The notes under the pieces: generated by a model
Told to the model about the DNA's origin: nothing
Seen by the model: the letters and a program-made list of their open reading frames with translations, nothing else
Database searches by the model: none
Part shown: in pieces, positions 1 to 9,800 of the stretch
How positions within the stretch are numbered: position 1 is the first letter of the stretch
Layout of the letters: the number at the start of each line of letters is the position of its first letter
Program-made: the position numbers and the translations under genes
From: Chromera velia
Lineage: Eukaryota > Sar > Chromeraceae
Length of the DNA: 22,287 nucleotides
Assembly: GCA_018398765.1 (NCBI GenBank)
Contig: JAHBMJ010002138.1
Location: forward strand, 1-22,287
Reading direction: 5' to 3'

Positions 1-48
1 ACCTACCAATTCGAGAATACTTTTCTTCGACTCTTTTTCTGAATCCAA
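1..48. repeat. 48-bp direct repeat, copy 1 (C-terminal coding)
   Basis: Positions 1-48 are identical to 2280-2327, and the match stops at 49/2328. In this copy the minus strand reads as the end of NPHP4 (GFRKRVEEKYSRIG). The window begins exactly at the repeat, so the repeat may continue to the left of the contig. Confidence 0.95.
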
Positions 49-829
49 TGACCTGTAGCTCCCCGTCGCGAGACCGCAAGAATAGGTACACTTCCACTGA
101 GGCAGGCCCCCTCCCCAGGCCGCCAGGGTGCCAGCCGACCCACGGAGGCCCCCCAAAGCTCGAGTCCTCCTGCCCGTTTGTCCGGACTCCTGTTCCGAAG
201 GGACCCCTCCCCACCTCCCTCTGCCTCCTTGCCTCAAGAGCGTTGACTGCGAACAGCTGCTGAGAGAGGTTTAGCGTGTATTCGTCCAAGCACACAAACA
301 GCTCCATGTCGCACTGCCCATTCCCCGCGATGCGGAAAGGAGAGGACGCCTGCAGACACAAAAATGCATTGTGAGCGGACATGCAGAAAAAACATTGGAG
401 ACAAATAAACACAACGCACAATACGAACAGAGGTGCTCGGTGTCTCTATTACACTTTCCAGCCGGAAAAACGCTTCACGCTGGAAGATGATTGCATTGCT
501 CCAGCTCGAGCCGGACTTTTCTTTCATTTTCAGATGGATTTCTGGAGCTCCGGGACCAGGAAGGGATGCCTTGAGGAGCTTGAGCATCAATAACTGCGGC
601 ACTGATTTTCAACTAAATTTTTTTTTCTTCTCATGCTCACCTGCAGGATGAGAGGGTCGCTTGTGCTCAGATGGATCGTGGCATCGTACGAGAGGGGGCT
701 TCTGAAGGGCACTGTGTGGCGCGAAATTCGGCCTCTCTGTGCATAGATCGTGTGACAGTCCCGCACAGCAGGCGGAAGGGCGTCGACAGAGAGAATCTGC
801 AGACAGACAGACAGACAGACAGACAGACA

Positions 830-871
<42 letters not shown>

Positions 872-3800
872 AGGAAGGACATGAGTAGAGAAAAGCGACA
901 TGAGTCAAGAGTGGATTTATTGGATTGGAATCTTGCGCAGTAAAGCTGACTGTAAGAGAGCTAAGAAACATGAACAAATGGACATAGAAACGCTCAGCGA
1001 AGGTAGTAAATCGAAAATGGACAGCAATGGATGAGAGAGAAATGCTCCCCAACCCCATTAACCCCCATGAACCCCCTCCTCAGTACGAACCCATGCGTTC
1101 AGGAGTTCCCCTGTCAGCGCATCCAAAGCGTGCACTCTGCACCTGCTGAGACCCTGTCTGTATGGCGTAACGGTCAACCGGAACTCTGTCGATGCCAACG
1201 GAGAGACCTTCGCAGCCTCGCCCAGAGGAGGGTCGCTGACGACGGCCAGCCAGGAGTCTGTTGTGAAGAACCGCACCGGACGCGGAAGTCCGCCTGCAGT
1301 ACGTACCAGCACAGTCATTGATTCATTGTCCATGTGCATGGACGTGTGTGTGTATTTGCAAACGCAATTTGATTGAAGAGATCTCTGCAAGTTGTTGGTC
1401 TGTGTTCTTTCCAGGAATTCTAGAATGAAAGGACAACCTGCGTGTAACGTACAGAACGTAAAGAATGGAGCGGCGAAGAAGCACAAACGGATAAATGAAG
1501 CAGAAACATGGAAGGACAGAGCAGTGCTTCACTCCACGGACACGATCATAATGCTCCTCAACCCCAGAATGGATTCAAGATTTCGAGACCGCTCCGTTAA
1601 GTAAAGAAAAAATTGACTGACCAAAACGTTTGAAGATAGAGCTTGGGATGGCCACATGCTTTTCGAGTTTGTTCCCGACAGGCAGGGCTGTGCTCTCCCG
1701 TCTGACGGGTTGGACCTGCACGTTGATGCAGAATTAAAGGAGAGGAGACATGCAGTTAGAAAGAATGCAAGTTCAACATTCTGGCGTCCATCTCTGTGCG
1801 GATAGACCTGCACGTGCACATAGAGAGAAAACGATTCAGAATATGCAGGCGAAAGCAAGTTCGTGTATTTCACAGAGAGAGACAACCTTTGCCCACACAC
1901 AAATTCGATCATGCGCGCTCTGAATGTGCCAAGTCACCACATCACAAAGCGAGCGGTCAAAAGGATGCACATAAATAACACACGCATTAAAGAGTGAAAC
2001 GTTCACCGACCGAGAAGAGGAAGGTGGCAGCGAGACGTCTGGGTGCTGAGTGGTGGTAGAACAAGATCAGGAATCTGCGGCATGAATGAGAGACAGAGGA
2101 TAAAAAGGAACAGACGGTAGGCCGCAGTGGAGCTTTGGTCCTGCCATATGACTCCACAAATAAAAGCAAAAGGGGAACAGCGGCAGTTCTGCAGACATAC
2201 AGGTATTCCGGCGTACTTCTACGGTCATCACAATCGATCAGAACGAAGACCTGCATGTCAAGAGGAGGCGAGGCAGCTCACCTACCAATTCGAGAATACT
2301 TTTCTTCGACTCTTTTTCTGAATCCAAGGACTCTTGCTCCCTCTCTCCCCCCCCCCGCATACACACATACACGTGAACAAATATGATACACACCACAGTC
2401 TGCTGAGCTCAACTGACGTTCTCTTTCTGGACGAAGTGACATGACACCTGATTCTGATTCGGACCGCCGTGTACTTTTGTTTTCCATTCAGGGTCCTCCA
2501 CTCTGCCTCTTCTGCTGCGTCCAGCCTCCCCCCCTCTGCATCAGGAGGCAGCTCCTCTGCAAACCCCCCGTCTCCCCCGTTGAGAAGCCCTCTTCCGTCC
2601 TCGTCAAAGTCTGAGAACAAAGAAAGGGGACAGGCGCTCTCAGTAGCCTCCAGAGAGACGTTGGAGTCTGTGCAGATCATATGGGAACCTAGGAGAAGAC
2701 TCGATGATCCCCCCCCTCCCACAGCACTGGAGGAAAAGCCCTCACGACTTCCCTCGCCGTACGCATTCATCTCTCGCCATCTCTGGAAAGCGTCATACTC
2801 ATCGCTTCCCTCCCCCTCTCGTGCCATTTCCTCTCTGACTATCCTCAATTCCTCCTTCACCTTCTGGGCCCTCAGACGATCTCCTCGTGCAGGCAGGGGC
2901 AGAGGCACAGCTGCCGTGACCTCTTGGAGGAGAGTGGTGTCCTCCTCAGCGAAGAATCTGTAAGAGCCGTCCAGCACGAACGGACGGGGACTGACTTGAA
3001 CGTCCGTCTCTCGCATCACCTGTCCGTTAGAGGTGGCAAAGGAGAGCACAACCCGTCTGCGGAAGTCCCGTTCCATGCGGGACCATACCCTCATGACCTC
3101 TAGACTCGACATAGCGGCCCTCCGGACACCTGTGGGGGGTGAGGGACCCTCAAGGGCTTTTGAGGGCCCTTTCCGGTCTCTTCCGTCTTTCTCTGCTTCT
3201 CTCTCAAGAGCTGCCTCTTGTGCTGCAATCTGCTTCATCTCCTTGCCAGAAACCATGTACTGCATGGGTGCCTCGGTCTGGACAGAGAAATACCGAAAAG
3301 GGACGAACACCTTCTCGAATGGCTTCAAGATAAATTGCCAGTGCTGCTGACGGTGCGGGGGTTGGGGTGCTACTGCAGTTCTCTTGCTTTTGCTCAGAAG
3401 TCCGAAAGTCGGACGGGGCTCTCCGAAGGCATAGGAATGTTTTCTGTCGTCACACGCATGACAATCTGCATTCCCTCTGTCTCTCGGAACCTTTCCGAAC
3501 CCTAACATATCCTCTTCCACCTGTCTTCTGTCCTCTAACCTCATGGGACCTCCCATGTTCTGCACAAACGCTGCCTGCCTACTCACCCCCTCATACCACT
3601 CATTGGGGTCCTCACACACCGTCAACTCAGGCTGTACCAGAGGCTCCACTGGTCCCCCGAGGGAGTCAAGCAGCTGCCGACCCCTGTTTCTGCTACTGGC
3701 GACTGGGACGACAAGAGGGAGGGGGTGGGTTGGAGGAGGGTCTTTCTCTAGTGCGATGCTGGTAGGCGATTTGGGTTTCATCTTGGGTGAATCTGAGAGG

Positions 3801-6800
3801 GCAGAAAATGCTCCGCTGTCTGTTGGAGGTTCGCAGGCATGGCGGATTTGGAGAAGGAAGTGCGTGTCTTGATCAAAGGGGTTGTGGAATTCGATGGTGA
3901 AGTAAAGAGGGACCCCCAGGGTTGGGTGGACAACTAGTTTCTCCCTCATGAACTCATCTAATAGAGCACGAACGTATAAGGGAAACCGAGCCTCTCTGGC
4001 CTCTGCAACCAAGGACAACTTTTGTGCCTTGGCAAGTCGAATTTCTCTCTGCATCATCTCCCTTTGCTCCTGCACTTTCTCCATTTGCGCGCGGCGCCGT
4101 GCTGCCCTATCCTTCTCAGGATCGTCAAAAGTGCCCCCTCCTCCGCCTCCCCCTCCCCCGCCCCGTCTTGGAGACGGGGACCGACCCCGACCCTTTTGCG
4201 GCGACACGACAGAGAGACGATTCAACTGATCTTCTCTCGGATCGAATCGGAAGATCAAACCTCTTCTTGCTTTCTCCTTCATGATCCTCAGCCTCATCTC
4301 CTTCATCGAGGAGGAAGGGTCACTCAGAGGCTTCGGATATTCAGGAGCCTCGCTTTCTCTCTTTCCTTCCATTTCCTCCTCTGCTCTCATCAAATTACTC
4401 TTCTCTTCATTCATCTTCGCCTCAATCTCATCAGCCTCATCATCCACCCGAGTTCTCAACCGGGTTCCCTTAAATCGTGCCGGCCTTCCCCCCTTCCTCC
4501 CTGCCGACACACCCGGTATCTGTTTTGTAAATACCCCCCCTGCAGCTGTGTGCACTCGTTGTCTGTCTCTCTCCCTCTCTTCCTCCTCCTCCTGTCGCTC
4601 CACCTCAGCAAGAACAGAGCCTGGCGGAGCATCAGAGTGAGCATGCACCGGCCTCTTCCCGACATTTCCGGCAAGGACAGTGATGAACCCCTGCAGCTCT
4701 CCTGTCAGAGCGTCTGTAACAGGATAGTCAAACACTTCCTTCACCACAGGACGCTGCTGACGAATGAGACCTGACAAGGGAATAAAGGCAGAACCCAGTT
4801 GAATGCAGCCGTCTGTGTGCCATACCTCCACCTCAGCACAACGACCATGCAAATACTGACACAGCTCTAAATGCGAGGGGGGTGCAGGTGCAAAATCTGC
4901 TTCATCCTCCCCTCCCTCCCTCTCTCCTGTGACCGACACCCTCTCGGGCCCTGCTGCCACTTGATGACGGTATCTGTCCAATCTACGTTCATCCACCTCC
5001 CCCCTCTCCGCCATCCTGTAGGGATCTGTCGCCCCCCGTCTCCTGGGTGGTCGTCTCGGTGCGACCAGATACCTCAGCAGCAGCCCTCGTCCATCTGCCC
5101 CCTTCAGCACACTCCCGTCTCCGTTCTCGGAGGGATCGTCAGGTCGACTTTGCAGGCCGGTGCTGTGCAGAGGGGGTGTGTGTCTCACAACAGCAGGGGA
5201 TGTGCACAGAGGCGGGAAGATGAAGAAACGAAGAACGAAATGGACGCGGGCGGAAAAGTCAAACGGACGAGCAGACGCTCCTACACCCGCCCCAGAAGCT
5301 GAAGCCCCTGGGGGCAGAACGGAGAAAACTGCACGGGAGACGGGTTTGAATTTCAGAAAGTGAAACACCAATTGATCTGCTTGAAGAGGGTCTGATGCTT
5401 CAAGGGACCAGTCCACCGGTCCCCCTCTTTTCTCAAAATCCCTATCCAGAAGCGGATAATACCCAGCAGAAGGGACGGAGGGTATAAGATCCTCCCCCTC
5501 TCGGGGAAGCCCTGCCCCCCCCAAGGCCCCTCCCGTCTCTGCAAATACGCTTCCTCTTCGCCCTGCGTCTCCGGGTATCGCCCCCGTCGCTCCTGGGCCC
5601 TTCACATCACCCCCATAGAGATACGAAAAGATGTCGGGGGACTGACCGATCAGCCTGCAGGACAGCAGATGGAACTTGGGTGTCCATAATAATAAAAAGA
5701 GCATATTCCAAAACGACAGGTCTTTCCAACCCAAAAATGAAAAGGCTCGATCAGGGCAGAAAGAAAGGGCACCCAAAAAAAGATGCGTCTTCATACTGAA
5801 AGAAAGAAAAACTGATTGACTCACTGACTGACAAACCGACGTACCCCGCTAGTTCCCGTCTGTTGACGAGACGCCGTTGCAAAAAGAGAGGCTTCATGGG
5901 TCTGTCTTCCCATGGGTCCTCTTCAGGGTCCCCTCCCCAGTCGCCCCCGTCTCTGTCTCTCTCTCTCGAGTTTGCCCTCCGGGGAGAGTCTAGAGCCCCT
6001 CCGTGGGGCTTCACGGGACTCCGGGGGCGGCTGCCGGCAAACGCGGGGTGGTCGGGGTGTTTCAGGCGTGCATCGGTGTTGGGCAGCACAGGAGGAGGAG
6101 ATCCGATTGCGCTCCCTCCCACCAGCGCTGGGTGTCCAGTCGGCTCTCTTGCCGTTCCCTGAACGTGGAGATAGGCAGGGTGTGCGAGAAGGGAATTCTC
6201 TGGAAGGGGCCGGCGGGGAGGAGAGGAGGGGGCCATCATCGACATTGCATATACGGCAGAGTTCGGGGGGGCAGCGTGTGCAGCGTTACCTGCTAGAAGC
6301 TGGAAGTGCTGTTGCTGCATGTCATTTGCCATTGCAGCGGGGGTAATCCCTCCCGCCGTCATTGTGCGTTGGTTCGGATGAGGAAAGGAGGGATTCGGTG
6401 GTGGCATCTGGTTTGCTCGAGTGCCATAGAACATGTTGATGGAGGCTTCGAGCGGATTTGGACCTTGGGGCATAGTCTGTGGGACTGGAGAAGCTAGGGC
6501 AGGAACCTGGTTAGGGGCTCCTGAGACGCCTGCAGATGCCATTAGGGGGGGGGGGGAGGAGACTTGTTTGGGTGCTTGTTGAGGCAACGATGGAGAGGCG
6601 GGGAAGGGAAGGGGCGTGAAGGGATTCTGAGTACCCTTCATGGGCAGAACCTGAGGTCCAGAAGGTTGTTGTGATGTCAGGGGTGCGCCTGGGGGCTGTC
6701 CTGAGGGAGCCTTGGTCGGGTCTCTTTGGGCTGCAGCTGCTGGGAGGCTGAGGGGGGGGGGCATTCCCATTGCAGGGGGCATGCCTGTTGGAGACATGAC

Positions 6801-9800
6801 GCTTCTCTTTGGACTCGCAGGAACGAAGGATTCCTGCAGGTGGAGGGATGCATGCAGGGGTGCATAGACTGGATGACGTGGTGACAGGGGTGATTCTAAG
6901 AAGAATGCGTGGTAGACTGCAGAGACAGTATGAACAGGTTGCACCGATGTCTTTTCCTTCCATGCCAAAAGAGAGATGTTCCGACTGCAGGCAACGATGA
7001 ATGGCAGGAAATGCTGCAGTCCTACTCAGATACAGAGTTTATGCTCTTTCCTCTTTGTAGGAAACAGTCTAGAGAGAAACTCCGCACCCATGTGCCCTTC
7101 TGTCCCTTGCCTCGAAAGACTGACGAGACATGAAAGATCGAAGGTTGTCTACAGACGGACGGACGGATTGACGGACCCTCTCAATATGCCTCAAAATCGG
7201 TCCCCCGATTCCATAGCGCAACGTGAGGGGCTTAGAGGTGGGAGGGGGAATCCAAACGTTCTTGAAGGAGAGAGAAGTACCCGGCCCATGAAATAGACTC
7301 CTGCAGGAAGGCACAAAAGAAAGGACAGATCTTGCAGGGGAAATATGCGTGCTTTCCATAACGCAAAAAAATCTGAGATGAAGAAAGAGGTTTCTGCAGT
7401 CATTTCTGGTGAAGGTCGATAACAAAACGAGCGTCTAGGCGAGCGAGAGATTCAACGTGGGAGGGAGACGGAAGAGCGACATCGAGAGAGCGACTATGCC
7501 TGCGTGCGTCTATGAAGGGTCTTTTCTCTCTGTCTATCGACCGCACTTACTTTACGTGTGTGTGCAGGTTCCTGTACGTATTGTGATCACCTGTCTCTCT
7601 GCCTTATCATTGCAGACATGCATCTGTCCCTTTGACAGAAAAAAGACGTACCTACCTCGACGTTCTGATGCTCACGCTGTCGTCAGTGAAACCCTGAGCC
7701 GCCGCCATTTCGACCTGTCTAGAATGTTCTGCGTTCAGAGGGAATGTGGAGGACAGAGGGAGAAGGAAGTCCCACCCCACACAAACGTCCAGCTCCTCCC
7801 TCCTCACTGCCAGGGCCTGCTTCTGCTGGGGTGAGGGGCTCTTCCGACCCTTCGAGGGACTCGCGGGCCTGGAGGCGGGGGGGAGAACGAAGGCGACCTG
7901 CAGACAGACACATGCAAGGACAGATTCAATAGGCGTGTGGTATCACTATTTGGGTTCCTATTGCGCTGGTTTTGAGAATACCGTCATCCCATTCATCAAG
8001 TCGCGAGCCTGAACAGATCCTGAAGGCACCCGGTTCACGCATGGATGGACGAAAAGGACAGAAATAAATGGATTTGCGGACAGACAGAAGCGCTAGACTG
8101 CAGACTGACCAGTTGCGAAAACAAAAACAACACCAGAAGACACGTCATTCCATCCGATTTCATGGTTGGGAAAACGTTTTTTGTGGCTGTTCAATTGAGT
8201 CTCATTCTTTCGAAGACACAAACCGACACCCCGACAAACCTTTGCGAACATTTCCGCAACGATGGCAGCAGCGTCTTTGTCGACAGGAAATTGAGGCAGC
8301 ACCACACGTGCTGTCTCTCCCCTATACACGAGTTCCCTTCCCGTCTCCCCCTCCCTCTGCTCCTGGTCCTGCAGGTCCTTCCCTCCCAGCTTCAAGGGAA
8401 CCCCTATTCCGATCGAGTCGGGTCCACTCATGCCGGCGGTCAGAAATTTGAGACCGTTGTGGACCCCCAACTCGACACGCTGCACGCACGGAAAAGGAAA
8501 GGAGGGACATGCAGACACTGAATTCACTTTGCGGGGGGCACACTCACACCAAAGCAAGGGGCGAAAAAGGGTCACATATTCAGAAAGTAAGAGAGAGACT
8601 TTAGCGTGTTCTCAAATAAAATCAGATTAGGAACTGGAGAAGAAGGCTGCCAAGAATGCGTGAATGCAGGACTGACCATTCCGACCACCTCCACTTTGCC
8701 TCCTTCACCGGATCCAGAGGCCATTCTGCAGACATCGGGCAGTCAACAAAATTATCTGTGTGAAGCATTTTCCTCCCGCCAAAAACAAAACAGGGATTTT
8801 CCTCCCGCCAAAAAAAAAAGGGATTTTCCTCCCCGTTTTGTGCTCTGGTGTTTGACTGTCTACCTGTCTCGCTGTCCTTCCCGCCCCCCTTTCACAAAGA
8901 GCCGGCGAGCGATCAGGGACATCCGAAGGACTCTCTTCAGTCGGAGCGATCTTGACCAAATGAAAAGAGGGGAGAACGAAAAAAAGCATCCGTCAGTCAA
9001 TGGAGCAAAGAAGTACTCGATCGTCTCTCTCCTTGTCTTCTCTTTGAGTCCTCCCGCCTCCCTCCTTACTGACCTTTCTTGCAACTCCGCCATGGATTGC
9101 CGAAAGAAGTCGAACCAACCGTCGGTCGAGAAGACCTGCAGGTGCATGGATAGATTCATTCATAGACGGTGTGCATGTATGCGTAAGCCTGTGTGTGCTG
9201 CAATAATACGTGTTTGTGTAATTGGTGCAGGAAGAGAAAGGGGTAGCACTAGAAGGGAAGGGAAGGGGAGGCACCTTACGGAAGGCCAAGATCCTTTCCT
9301 TCATCTGTCTGTCGTTCCTTAATCTTTCTTCAAAGCACCCGACATAGAGCGGAGATCGAAAACGGCCGAAGAGAATCAGAACCGCTCAACTGCTTCAGTA
9401 CTTACCACCTCAACATTTTCGAGGGCCAGGTCCACATTAGGGCACTGCTCTGTTGATCTCAACAGCGCAAGGAGGCCCTCAGAGAACCCCAGGCCCCGAG
9501 ACCTCTGGAGGCTCTCCGTGAAGGCACGACCGAAGTGCAGTCCTCCCAGCCTCGCCCCAAGCACGTAGATCGCATCCTCAGGCAAGAGTCTGCAGATATC
9601 CCTCACCCTCCCCTCCAGCGCTGCCCCCCCACTAGGGTCTGCCGACCTCAGCCAGCCCTCATCGAACGTCCCCACAGAGGCCGACAAAGTGGCCACACGG
9701 TCGATCGCCTCCATTGCCTGGATGGCGTTCTGCACTCATATACCGACGGGCACCGGACGTCTCCAGAAAACCAGACAGAAAGTGATGCGCAAGAAACCAA

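Larger units (their letters stand above)
1..2250 (-). other. NPHP4: NPHP4 exons 12-16: C-terminal Ig-like region
   Basis: Exon 12 (2250 to about 2197) encodes VFVLIDCDDRRSTPEYL, matching human FFVIIYSDRWLATPTQTW. Exon 13 (1715-1622) encodes QPVRRESTALPVGNKLEKHV and ends in phase 1 at GTCAGT. Exon 14 (1293-1091) encodes RPVRFFTTDSWLAVVSD and TEFRLTVTPYRQGLSRC. Exon 15 (796-641) encodes ISRHTVPFRSPLSYDATIHL and ends DPLILQ at GTGAGC. Exon 16 (349 to 1) encodes SPFRIAGNGQCDMELFV and VEVYLFLRSRDGELQV, matching the human C-terminus. The window stops two bases short of a likely TGA, judged from an identical copy of the last 48 bases at 2280-2327. Phases are consistent from exon 13 on; the donor of exon 12 could be GTATGT (2200) or GTCTGC (2196). 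Confidence 0.7.

Noticed and set aside
381-602. Minus-strand open frame with PEIHLKMKEKSG that seemed to match the NPHP4 C-terminal region
   Set aside because: Exon 15 (796-641) matches the same part of the family better, and its donor joins exon 16 in phase, so this stretch is intron 15.
5655-5824. Hydrophobic N-terminal part of the long minus-strand open frame, resembling membrane segments
   Set aside because: It lies between a GTACGT donor (5844) and a CCTGCAG acceptor (5655) of matching phase. It is T-rich intron that happens to stay open.
9240-9304. Possible mini-exon encoding MKERILAF on the minus strand
   Set aside because: Its length of about 25 bases breaks the frame between exons 4 and 5, which join directly in phase 0.
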